Source of the DNA: Chlorokybus atmophyticus
Lineage: Eukaryota; Streptophyta; Chlorokybophyceae; Chlorokybales; Chlorokybaceae
Assembly (NCBI GenBank): GCA_009103225.1
Contig: RHPI01000585.1
Location: 169,041-233,040, forward strand
Length of the DNA: 64,000 nt
Reading direction: 5' to 3'
The translations under genes and the position numbers were made by a program. A model generated the notes under the pieces. That model saw only the letters and a program-made list of their open reading frames with translations, searched no databases and was not told the origin of the DNA. Shown in pieces: positions 45,063 through 56,500 of this stretch (position 1 is its first letter; each line of letters opens with the position of its first letter).

Positions 45063-48000
45063 ATGACAGCAGCCGGCGGTGGCGGTGGCGGCGGTGGCGG
45101 TATGGACGAGGAGGAGGAGGGGGAGGTGGAGGAGGGTCGGTTGAGGTTGGACGAGTGGACAGACGAGGAAGAGGAGGAGGAGGAGGGGGAATTGGAGAAT
45201 TACCAGGACGAGGACGAGCTGGAGCTGGAGGAGCAGGAGCATGCTGATGGGAGGGGTTATGCCACTGAGGGGTTGGAGGAGGAGGAGGAGGAGGCGGCAG
45301 AGGAGCAGGAGGGGCAGGAGGAGGATGAGCTTGAGGACGAGGTTGACGACGATGATGAGGGTAATGTCGGTGGTGCTGGGGCGGTCGATCGCTACGACAG
45401 CGACGACGCAGTCAGCCGTGCCGGCAGCAGCAATGCCGGCGCCAAGCAGCAGCAGCAGCGCAGGCAGGACGACGCCGCTGCAGCCATTGCGGACATATTC
45501 CGATGCTTCATATGCCTAGGAAAGGTGTGTACGTGCACTTTTGGTTGCTTGTTGGTCTGTGAGTTGTTTTTCTTGCGTGCATGTGTGCGTGTTCGTGTAT
45601 GCACATGTGTATGTATGCGTGCGCACAAGCACACATACGCCCTACACGCACACATGCACAAAGACGCGCGCTCACGCGCGCGCACAGATGCACCCACTAA
45701 AACACCAAAACACAAGCAAGCAAGCAAACAAAGAGACAATGGCACGGCATGCACACGCATATGCGCATGGCTACCATCATGTTGTACTGCACAGCTGCCA
45801 ATGCAGCCTGACGTCTTGTGCTCACTTGTCATCGCCCTCACCTACATGGCACATCACAGGCTGTGGACGCGCAGCTGTGCCCCTGCTGCTCAAAGATCTG
45901 CTGCTCTCTTTGCATACGGGTAAGCGAACAATCTCTCTCCACAATATGTCTCCAACTCTCTCTATCACTATAACTACATAAAATCTCTTATCATCCCGCA
46001 GCGCTGGTTGACCGACGAAGGCCACCAGCACTGCCCCCACTGCCGCGCTTCGCTGCGCGCGTCTCAGCTCGTCAACTGCCGCTTCGTCGCGGAAGTGTCC
46101 GCTGAGATCGATCGCCTTCAACACGAGCACGACAGACAACAACAACATCACGGGCAGGTAGGAGACGCTGTTGTGGTGTTGTGTGTGTGTGATGGGAAAT
46201 GTGATGGGTGGTGTCGTGCAGCTGTGCGCAAAGCATGGGAGTAGTTATACGTACTTTTGCGGGACGTGCAGCGCGGTCATATGCTCCGACTGTGCGGTGT
46301 TCTCAGAGGTAAAGTTTGGTCATGCATGCACGCACGCACATGCACGCATACGCAGCCACGTGCACGCACATGCGGGTCCACGCGCACGCTACATATCAGT
46401 AGCTTATTCTTGCTGTTTATGCTGAAGTAGATGGTTGATTTGATCAGGAGCACAGCGGGCACAAGTTTGAGCGTCTGAGTGATGTTTACGAGCGCCATGT
46501 CGAGGCCATTCAGGCCGAGGCTGCGGGACTCTACCGCCGCTTGAAGGTAACAGCTCTTAGTGTAGTAAACATGTCAATCAACACACGCAATGCGTCATGT
46601 GTACTTGCGCAGGAGCTTCGCACGGCCGTCAAGACCGCAGACGAGAACATTGAGCGTGTTCAGAAGGTCATTCTCATGCTGGGTCTCCCTTGAAGGATTC
46701 TGTTAGATGTTGGATTCGAGAAATTGATTCACTGACACTTGCGTTGCAGGGGAAGGATGAGCATGCTGCTGAGCTGCAGCTCGCAATGGAAAGCATGCAG
46801 GTGCACAGATTCTCATGTTTCGAATCATCCTCACCCAACATGAAACATCCTCAAGCTTACGTTGTTGTCTTGTCTTGTTAATGTGCAGGCAAGGTTGGAG
46901 GCCCAGCTTAAAGGCAAGCTGCTGACCCTGCTCGGCCAGAAGGTTGCCATGGCAGAAGAGGTGTGAGGCATGCGTATGTATGTAGCATGCTTTCCAAAAG
47001 ATTGGCTCATGTGTGTGAACATGATCATGCTTGCGTACGCGCCCATGTGTGCGCATGCGCGTGTACGTGCTTGTATGTGTATGTGTGTACACATGTGTGT
47101 TTATGCACACGTGTGCATGCGTGTAGGTGGAGATGCTGGAGGGCATTTTGCGCGAGCTGAACTCTCGCCTGAGCACGTCCTCGCGGGCCGAGCTGGTGTC
47201 CACCAGCAGCGAGCTGGTGCGCGCTCTCCACGCAGCCCTGCAGCGCCAGACGGCCACAGACTTTCAACGCACGCCTGTCTCCACAGAGTTTGAATCTCAG
47301 GTATCTATCTAAGAGATGTAGTATCACACATGTTGTGTGTAACACGCATGCAAGTACACGTACGCTCTTCCAATTCTTGTTGATGCGCATATGTATGCGT
47401 GTTGCTGTGGGCACAATCTGTGCCCATAACAACACCTACCACCTATGGTATAGCGGCGATACATGTGTGCATGTGCATGTGTATGTGTACATGGGTAGCT
47501 GTTCCACTGTACAGGTTGCACACTCAGGCACGCACAAGCAATGTGTGCATGCCTGAGTGTTCACAACGTACAGACTCATGAGTATATGAACATATACGCA
47601 CGCATAAAGATGCACAAGCACACGCATACACTGCCGTGCACATGTACTCACACATGTTGTGCGTCATGTGCACTCACTGTGTCAAACGACTGGCAGGTTG
47701 TCCCACCTTACTCTTACACGGAGGTCTCTCTCCACAATTTCTTCGCGAAGCTGCGTCCCAGCGCGATTGTGGCTCACCGCAGGCGCAGCGAGCGAGACGT
47801 TGACGAAGAGGAGGAGGAGGATGAGGGGGTGGACGACGATGAGGACAACAACAACGATGGCGGGGATGCCACGTGCTCGGAAGTCATCTACAGCGATGTG
47901 AGCGGGGTTGAAGAGGGTTATGTGGTGTTGTGGGTGACTTGTGTTGTTGAGTGACTAAATGCAAGTTGATGTGGTTGTGCAGGCGATCTGCACAGGAGGC

Positions 48001-49935
48001 ATCAAGTGGCGATTGAAGGCAAGTGCTGCGTGGATGTGTGCGCACAAGCACAACAATGGCTATAGGCTCATCACATGCATCTCTTGTCGTCTGCAGATAT
48101 ATCCTAATGGCAATGGAGTTGCACGTGGCACGCACTTGTCCGTTTTTCTTGAGGTGAGACTCGCTGCTTGAAGGAGCGTATTGTTGTACATGATGTTGTG
48201 ACGTACTTCAACTTGCTACCTACACACCAACAGATGTTGGAAGGCGGGGGCCCGGAGCCCGCGCGATACGAGTACCGCGTGGTGATGCTGCACAGAAGGC
48301 GGCCTTCGCAGTGCATTGTGCGCGAGTTTGCCAGCGAGTTTGAGGTATGTGTGTGTGTATGTGTGTGTGTGTGTGGTGGGACACGTGAGCACTGTGGGAT
48401 GGACTTGACAGTATGTGTGTCTCAGGTTGGGGAGTGTTGGGGTTACAACCGCTTCTTCCGCATCGATCAGCTCGTGCGAGAAGGGTATCTCCTGCCTGAA
48501 GAGGACATCATCACGCTGCGATTTGCCGTGCGTGCACCCTTGTAAGTGAGCATGAGGCCAACTGGTGTGTGCGTACGGGGCTGATTGACTATGTGTGCGA
48601 CCATGTGTGCGCATGTGCGTGCGTGTCTGCGTGCGTGGGTGCGCATTGCCCAACTTGTTGCTCCTCTGTGACAGGTACTCGCAACAATGCAAGGATCAGC
48701 AGAGAGCGATTGCAAAGCTGCAAGCTGAGAAGCAGGAAGCGCTCGCGCAAGTGAGTGTAGACATGCGCATATGTTTCAATGTTGTGTATGACCGCATGTA
48801 CCACAACTAGCTCATGCGTACAACTCTCAATTAGGTGGCAGTATTGCGTCGAGCATTGGTTTCAGACGCTTCCACACCTTCAACTTCTTCAGCATTCCCA
48901 CGCAAGCATCATCATCATCACCCTTCTGCGGATGCGACAGCAGCAGCTGCGGTGTCTTCGTCATCAGACAGACGAGAGTCTTCAACTCGATGGCGGCAAC
49001 AACAGCGACGCCGACACGCTCGACACCAACAACAGCGACAGCGATCGCCGTCCTCCTCACGCCCGCTTCTGCTCGTGCCTGTCGTGCGCAGCCGACACCA
49101 ACTACCCACAACAGGTGGGTGGGTGCGTGGGGGGGCGGGGACGTTTGGGTGCATGTGCATGCGTGCGTGTGCGTGCATACATGTGTGCACTTGCTAGAAC
49201 ACCACGATCATTGCATGTATCGGATGAATTGAAGATACTCTCATGCATGACGGCAACTCGAACTTGGGTGTCTTGAGCAGAAGCGAGTGTCGGGTCTGCG
49301 AGCACCAGCACGAGTGGTTTCTTTGCCAATGGTCTTGAACGGGAGGTGATATCGCTGCGGGGCGAAGATGCAAACGCGTGTTCACCCGCATGCAAGCTTG
49401 TGGACGATGATGTTCGGAATGAGGTCGAAGACAACACCTCCAGCAGCAGCAGTGTGGAGTCATTATCAGAGTTTGCATCATCCATGGCGTGTGATGTCCA
49501 CGTTGATGTGGCCTCGACGCAACACGCGACGGACGCGCTATGCGCTGTTCTCGCCGAACCAACTTTTGAGGCGGGTAGTGCGGCAGGCAGAGGCAAAGAA
49601 AACGCTGCAAGGAGGAGATTGTTTGGCAGTGCGGAGCTGAGGTTATGGGGTGAATTTGGCGAACAGCTTGTGTCTACATCACGTGTCAACTCAACAACGA
49701 CCCGTGTGTCTGCGCCGCCTACGCCTCGAAGGTGTGCACACAATGCTCATGCTACTGTCACGTGCACGCAAACGCCCACTCCATATAGACGCGCACCCAT
49801 GCACACGCCCTCACACACATGTTGGTCAGTCGCAGGAGGAGCGTTGGGCATGACTTGGATGATAGGGGCGTATGGGCGTCCAGCACGAGTGCTCTTGTCG
49901 CGGAGGGTATAACAAAAGCCGGCAGTCGAAATTGA
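45063..49935 (+). CDS. TRIM37: TRIM37-like RING / B-box / MATH E3 ubiquitin ligase
   Basis: Predicted ubiquitin ligase. Eighteen exons join in phase to about 880 residues (human TRIM37 is somewhat longer). Exons 1-10: 45063-45524, 45860-45919, 46002-46157, 46222-46308, 46448-46546, 46613-46666, 46750-46800, 46889-46960, 47127-47300, 47697-47897. Exons 11-18: 47983-48018, 48097-48153, 48234-48344, 48426-48541, 48675-48750, 48835-49114, 49281-49731, 49836-49935. An acidic Glu/Asp-rich leader (about 140 residues) precedes the RING ([27 protein letters not shown]). The B-box is [13 protein letters not shown]...CSDC with EHSGHKF. A coiled coil follows, then the MATH domain ([38 protein letters not shown]). 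The tail is Ser/His/Gln-rich. Intron 11 uses a GC donor. The stop at 49935 needs the last intron; without it the frame would run to 49912. Confidence 0.92.
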
Positions 49936-50773
49936 CTCTTTGCTATATCATTGTGTATACAAGCAAGAATGTCATATACGTGGCAGTACGCGTTGGTTGG
50001 TTGTAGCGTATGTAGGTCACAGCTATTATTTTCCTTGCTGTTCAATAGAGCCAGCCAAACAACAAGACACACCATGCTGGGCCCGTGCGCGTGTGCATGC
50101 GCATGTGCACACGCACATGTGCAAGTTCTTGAGTCGGTGTGCGTATGGCCAACTACACAGCAAGCATCAGAGTTGCGAAAGCAAACTCAGTCGTAGGGGC
50201 CAAATGCCATGCAAGCCAGCAAGCACACAACACATCAGATGAATTGAGAAGGTTGCTGGTGCTCAAGTCCTCTGCTGCTTGATCAGAGCGCGTCACCGTA
50301 AATAGAGCCGGTGTGCCAGTGCTATTATGCCTGCTTACCATTGCTCCCATTGTGGCTGGCATTTGCCATGTAGATCAGCTTATCAAGCCATGTATCAGGT
50401 GCACACAAACCTGCTTTGTGCTCAACTGTAACGGCCAAGCCCCAAGGCATTGTGCTTGGCAGGCCCCGTTTACCATTAGCACAGTCAGCATCGTCGCACG
50501 TAAGCATATGATTAAGGTCCTGGGAAACCGCCGGTCACAGGCCGGCTGCAATTGAGCTGTTGGGAGCGACACTCGTGCATGACTTCCGGGTCATTGACAT
50601 ATATCTGGCCGGGGTCAGTTTCACACGCGGCGTGTCGCGTGACTCGCGTCTGACACTTTTCGAAACGCCCCACTTTATGCCACCAATCCGACGTGGCGCC
50701 TGTTTGCCTGCCAGCGCCACGCTGGCGCCAACACAACAACAACAACAACAAGAAGAAACACGCACACCAACAA

Positions 50774-50805
<32 letters not shown>

Positions 50806-50960
50806 AAGTCACACTGAAACCTACACCCGCAGAGCCACCCCAGAGCGATACACCACAGGAGGACAGGGGAGAAAGAGAAGGAGAAGGAGAAGGTGAAGAA
50901 CAACGACATCAACAGCAGCGGGGAGAGTGCACGCATCTCCTGCAGGGCCCTCTTTCAGTC
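49936..50960. other. Intergenic region with CAA/CAG repeats
   Basis: Separates the tandem TRIM37 and dioxygenase genes. CAA and CAG trinucleotide runs lie at about 50731-50805, and a GGAGAA purine run precedes the next start codon. No gene was recognised. The last few hundred bases probably hold the dioxygenase promoter and 5' leader. Confidence 0.5.
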
Positions 50961-53118
50961 ATGGCCAAGGGCGGTGGTTTCAAGCTCGCTCACGAGCTGG
51001 CTGCTTCAGCTGGTCGTGCTGCATCCAACAAGGCCAAGAGTGTGAACAGCAGCAGCGCCAGTCTGAGTCTCCTTCCGGAGTTCACCGTCTCACGCGAGAG
51101 AGGCTTCCTGCCACTCAGAGACCCGGTCACCACACTGCCGGAACGATACGGCGCACTGGAACAACTACTGCAGGTGAGAGAGAAGAAACACAAGGAGTGT
51201 GGTGACACATCGTTTCATACCGTAGTTTGAGTGAATTAGTCTGAGATTGCCGTGTCGCAATGTCACTGTACCCTTGCGGACAGTACTCAAGACTGCACAG
51301 CAATGCGTGTATGTATGCGCCTGTCTATGTGCTTGCGTGCGTGCCTGTGTGCGTGCCTGTGTGCGTGCGCGCAGGTGTGCGTGTGTGTGGGTCTGCGTGC
51401 GTACGTGTGAGAATGCGATAACACTCCCAACACTCCCAACCCACACTCCCACTTTCATCCCCAGGCCATGCCCGTTCGTCGCAAGGACGGCTCTCCCGGC
51501 CTCCTCTCCTCCGGCTCCTTCGGCGCCGCCGTCCATCGCGACCTCCCCCTCTACCACATCCCAACACAAGACCTCACCCACAACCCCTCCCTCGCCGCAG
51601 CACTCTACCGCGACTACACGTTCGCCGCATCCGCATACCTACTCGAGCCGTGCGACCTGCACAGGAGGGAGAATGTGTCCAACATGGACAGAATACAGGG
51701 TGGACCCAACATGTATGGACTTGGCAGGGAGGTGCTACCCGCCAACATAGCGGTGCCTTTGGCACAAGTGGCAGATGTGTTGAAGGCCAAGCCGTTCATG
51801 GAGTATGCGCTCAGCTACGCGCTATACAACTGGAAGAAAAGGAAGGACAACAACAACAACAACAACAGCATTGAGTTCGATGATATTGATGTCGTGAGGG
51901 GGTTTCACGGGTCTGATAGTGAGGCTGGTTTCGTTCTCGTTCACGTGGCGATGGTGGCGAGGAGTGGGAGACTAGTCTCATCTGTTGTGGACACGCTGCG
52001 TGCTGTCGAGTGTGGGGATGTGGGTGTAGCCAACAAGGGTATGGACGCCGTCCTCGCCGTCATGCGCGAAATCAACGGCGTGATGGACACCATGTGGGCA
52101 CGCAGCCGACCCGAAGACTACAACGAGTTCAGGACTTTCATCTTGGGCACGCACTCCCAACCGATGTTCCCGCGTGGTGTTGTTTATGAGGGTGTGAGTA
52201 CGGACCCGCTCTTCTTCAGAGGGGAATCGGGTGCCAACGACTCCATCGTGCCAACATTAGACAATCTGCTGCAGTTGGATTTTCCACCCAACCCACTCAC
52301 GAATATATTGAAGGAGTTTAGGGAGTATAGGCCGTCGCATCACTCGGCGTGGCTCGCGCACGTGCGTGAACGCGCGGATGAATGTGGGGTCAAAGGGTTC
52401 GCGAAGATGAGACCGGAAACGCACGTGAGGTACCTCGCGCTACTGGACCAAGTCAGAGAGGTGAGCTGATGCGTGCGTGAGCACGTGCGTGAAGCGGTGT
52501 TAGACAGGTGCTTGTGCGTGTGCGTGCGTGTGCGTGTGCGTGTGCGCCTGTGTGTCTCTGAGGTGTCGACTCTTGTATTGCAGTTTCGCGCGCGGCATTG
52601 GTCTTTTGCCAAGGAGTACATCCTGAAGCGTAGCGCTCACCCCGTGGCGACGGGCGGCAGTCCCATCGCCACGTGGCTGCCCAACCAGCTGCGGACGGTG
52701 CTGGAGGCCATCGAGGATGGACTCGCCACCATCGACCACACAGGGTGAGTTCTATTGTGTTGTGGTGTATCATGTTGGTTGTTTTGTGTGCGCGTCTCTG
52801 TGGTTACATCGTGTGTGCACGTGCGAGTGCGGACGCGTGTGCATGTGCGTGTTGGTGCGCGTGTCCGCGTGTATGGCGCGCACGTGTGCCCGTGTGTGCT
52901 TCCAGTTGCGAGATGCAAATGCAAGACGAATGCTATCTATGTGTCCGCTCACGTGTGGGTGCATGTGACTGACATGGACACAATGCAGGTTGTCAAGTGA
53001 GGGGCGCGAGCTGTTGGAGAGCGTGAGGCGGCGGTCGGAGGCGCAGATCCGGCTGCTTGACCGCGAGGTGGACCACTACGCGCAGCGCATCGCGCAAGCC
53101 AATGCTGCCGCCGCGTGA
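50961..53118 (+). CDS. Indoleamine 2,3-dioxygenase family protein
   Basis: Heme enzyme family that opens the indole ring of tryptophan to N-formylkynurenine, the first step of the kynurenine route. Four exons (50961-51173, 51465-52460, 52584-52744, 52989-53118) join in phase to 499 residues. Family marks in order: FTVSRERGFLPLRDP near the N-terminus, ALSYALYNWKKR, FHGSDSEAGFVLVHVAM, RPEDYNEFRTFILG, GVVYEGVSTDPLFFRGESGAND and PPNPLTNILKEFREYRP. The expected proximal heme ligand is His408 in RARHWSFAKEYIL. The C-terminus forms a predicted coiled coil. FRGESGAND differs from the FRGGSAAQSS type of animal enzymes, and an Asn run (coded by AAC repeats) sits in an internal loop. Substrate is inferred; some family members are poor tryptophan dioxygenases. 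Confidence 0.88.
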
Positions 53119-53512
53119 TCAACATGTCTGTCTTGACTCCTTGTAGCACTACTTTGCAAAATATGGTCGCTTACTACAGGAGCAGTGATAACACCTCCTA
53201 GCATAGGCTGCTAATGATACCATTGCAATGGTTCAACTAGACATTCATCCATTCATCCAACATAACAGCTTTGTACATGATTGACCAAGGCTTGGGAAGC
53301 CTTGGTCAATCATAGCCTATGTACTGATTGGCCTTGTTCAAGGTCTTTGCGAAAACACATTCTTATGACCGTCACTCGCTGAATAAGAATGAACACAGCT
53401 GGAACCAACACTATCATCCATCAACAGTCTCAATGGTTCAACAACGGCCAAATTGGCCCCAAGTGTGTATCCTAATTTAAAAGTACCAACAGTTGACTAC
53501 ACTACCTCATGT
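53119..53512. other. Convergent 3' region with a hairpin
   Basis: Lies between the stop codons of the dioxygenase (+) and the trifunctional enzyme (-). It holds the 17-bp-arm hairpin at 53277-53313 and no coding signal. Confidence 0.6.
53277..53313. repeat. Perfect hairpin, 17-bp arms, GGG loop
   Basis: ATGATTGACCAAGGCTT at 53277-53293, a 3-base loop, and its exact reverse complement at 53297-53313. It lies between two convergent genes, so it could form in the RNA 3' ends of both. It has no terminator-type T run. Confidence 0.93.
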
Positions 53513-56500
53513 CTACGCCTTACCCGACGACCCAAACAGTCTCATCTTCGCCGCAACAACCTCCGCCATCGCTTCCACCATCCCACCCAACACACCCACA
53601 AGCTCCCCATCCCCACCCCCACCCAACTCCTTCTTCATCCTCTCCACACCCGCCTTGCGCACCTCCGTGTTCACATTGAACTTGCACACGCCCGCCTCGA
53701 TGCACTGTCGGATTACTCCTTCGTCCAGGCCGGAAGCGCCGTGGAGAACTAGGAGGGAAGGCGTGCATGCGGCGCGGAGGTCGCGCAAGCGGGAGAGGTT
53801 TATGTTGGGGCCGGAAGGAGGGTAGGCGCCGTGCACGTTGCCGACGCACACGGCGAGGAGGGGGATGCCAGTTTCGGATATGAAACGGCGGGCCTCTTCG
53901 ACACCCGTCATCTTGGCCTCCAACCTGGTTATCCATAAGATTATTGTGTGTCTCTCTGTGTGTGTAGACGTGCGCGCATGTGTGCACATGAATGTGGGTG
54001 TGCGCACGCGCATGTGTGCATGCGCTTACGCATGCCTGTGCGTGCCCATATGTCAAGAGATACGCATCCAACAACATCTCTTACTCTTCCACTGCGATGC
54101 CATCCTCCCTGCCGGCAATGCGACCGAGTTCTGCTTCGACGGCAACGTTATGTTCTCGCGCAACGGCTGCCACCCTCTTTGTGGTTGCGACATTGTCACC
54201 AAAGTCGCTCGCACTTGCGTCGATCATCACGGACGAGTAGCAGCCGCTCTCGATGGCGTCCAACACCAGCGCCTCGTCTTGAACACACATAAAATGAGGT
54301 TACAACTACCACATACATTGTTCACTCAACCACGCGCAACCTAGGTTGACTAGGTACACGTGCACGTGAGCGCGCGCGTGCACACACATGCACACAGACA
54401 CGCCCACGCCCACATGCAACGCACGCATGCAATACATCACAAAAAGAGAGCTGCAGCAACACACATAATATACAACTCCGTTCAACAAGTGCTCACCTGT
54501 GGCGTGGTCGAGGTGGAGTGAGACGGGCGCGCTGGCGTGTTGGACGGCGTGAGCGGCGGCGCGCACGAGGGCATCCCCTCCGTGCTTCAACGCCGCAGGA
54601 TGCAGCTGCACAATCGCAGGAGACCTCTCTGCCTCCGCCGCCTACAACCCAACAACACGTGTAGATGTCAACACCATATCAACAACAAGTAATCCAACTG
54701 CCTCTCACCTTGATCACGGCCAGCACGCCCTCGAGGTTGTACACGTTGAACGCGCCAACAGCATATCTCCCCGCATTGGCTTCAGTGAGAACGTCCAATG
54801 TGGATGCGCGAGGCGAGGCGGCCCAGGCCTCGACAACGTCCGCCAGTGCATCCACCTGGCCAACAACAAGAGAGAAAAGTGTGTCCACGTGCGAGTGTGC
54901 ATACGTGCGTGCGTGCGTGCCTGTGCGCACGTGTGCCTGTGTAAGCATGTCGTACCGAGCCAACATTGCCTGGAAAGACAACGTAAGGCACACCCGGCAG
55001 GCGTGCGCTCTCGCAGGCGGGAACCCACACGGGCACGCCTGGCGCAGCCTGGCAAACAATAAGCCACACAACGTCGCATAAGAATTGTCACCAGACAAGC
55101 AAGAGTGTTCTCTGCTCACACAACAACCAACCTGCCCAGCGATGATAGCGCGCGTAATGCCCAACGCCTTTGTGGCCACGTCCGAGCTCGTGATCCCGCC
55201 TTTGGCAAGCACATACCTCGGCTTCACCTGCACACCAAACAACAATGAAGTGCTGCTTTCCACACAACATGCTGTGAGCATACAACACACATGCACACTA
55301 CCTTGACGCTTGCGGCCGCGCGCACGAGGCCTGCGCTGACCCTCGCCGCGATCGCGAGGCTCTCGTGCCCGTCTTTGCCCAACACGAGCTCCCGCGATGT
55401 CATTAGCAACACGTCCCTACCCTGAACACAACACACCCACTCTATTATGATAGGACTGTCACAACAACAACACAACATCACAACTACACAACGATGCTCG
55501 CCTCGCGTATGGCCCGGTCGGCTTGCGCGGCTGCGCGGGCCGTTTCGGCATGCGATATTGCCTCATCGGTAGAGCTCAGCTTTGTTGCACTCAACTCGAT
55601 CCTTTCCAACTGGTCCGGACTCCTAACATGTTGGGTATCCCACATCAACATCAACACCAACCGAACATAAAGAGATGTCCCTCACACTTGCCTGCGAGTA
55701 AGGAGTGCATTGAGTTGAGCTGTCGTTTTCGGTACGTGCGAGCCGCACACGAGAAGGGCACCACGCCGCGATGATGATGTTGTCGATGATGTTGTTGATG
55801 TTGCCTCCTTGAGCACTTCACTCAGCGTCAACGGCGCCCTCGCCTCCACGCCCATGCGCGCAGACACAAAGCTCGCCGCCGTGCGACACAACACCCGCCT
55901 CCCCCTCTCCTCTGCCACCAACAACACCACCATCAACCCCAACCCCAACAACACCGACACCAACACCCCAACCACACCCCCACTCACCCGCTCTCAGCAC
56001 CGCCGCCGCAATCACCACCGCATCCGCATCACTGACCGCATTCGCCACGGCCGTCGTCCCCGACCTCATCCCCATCAGCTTCTCGCACACGGCTTCGGGT
56101 CCGCCCACGCGGACGTCTTGTATGGAGATGGACGTGACGGAGGAGGCGGGGAGGCGACCGGAGGACTTCTCGGCTATGTAGGACTTGAGGTCGGAGGAGA
56201 TGTAGCAGAAGGTGGGGTCGCGAGCGAACTCCGTCTCGCCGGCGGGGACCTACGGACACACAAGTCAGTCTGAGCTGAACAACGTGTGTGCGCACATGCA
56301 TGAGATCACACTGTACGAGTCCGTGCGCGTGTACACGCACGCATCCAGGTATGCGCGCGCGCGCACACGCATGCGCGTACGTGCGCACGTACGTGTGCCT
56401 GCTTCACACCCACACAACCTCATCTCTCACCAGTGTGTCTCCATCCGCAACATAGTGCACATCCTCCACCGTCACCCTGCCCCCCGCCCGGAAGAACGGG

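Noticed and set aside
49732-49912. Read-through end for TRIM37 at 49912
   Set aside because: A GT-AG intron 49732-49835 keeps phase and gives a more coherent C-terminus ending at 49935.
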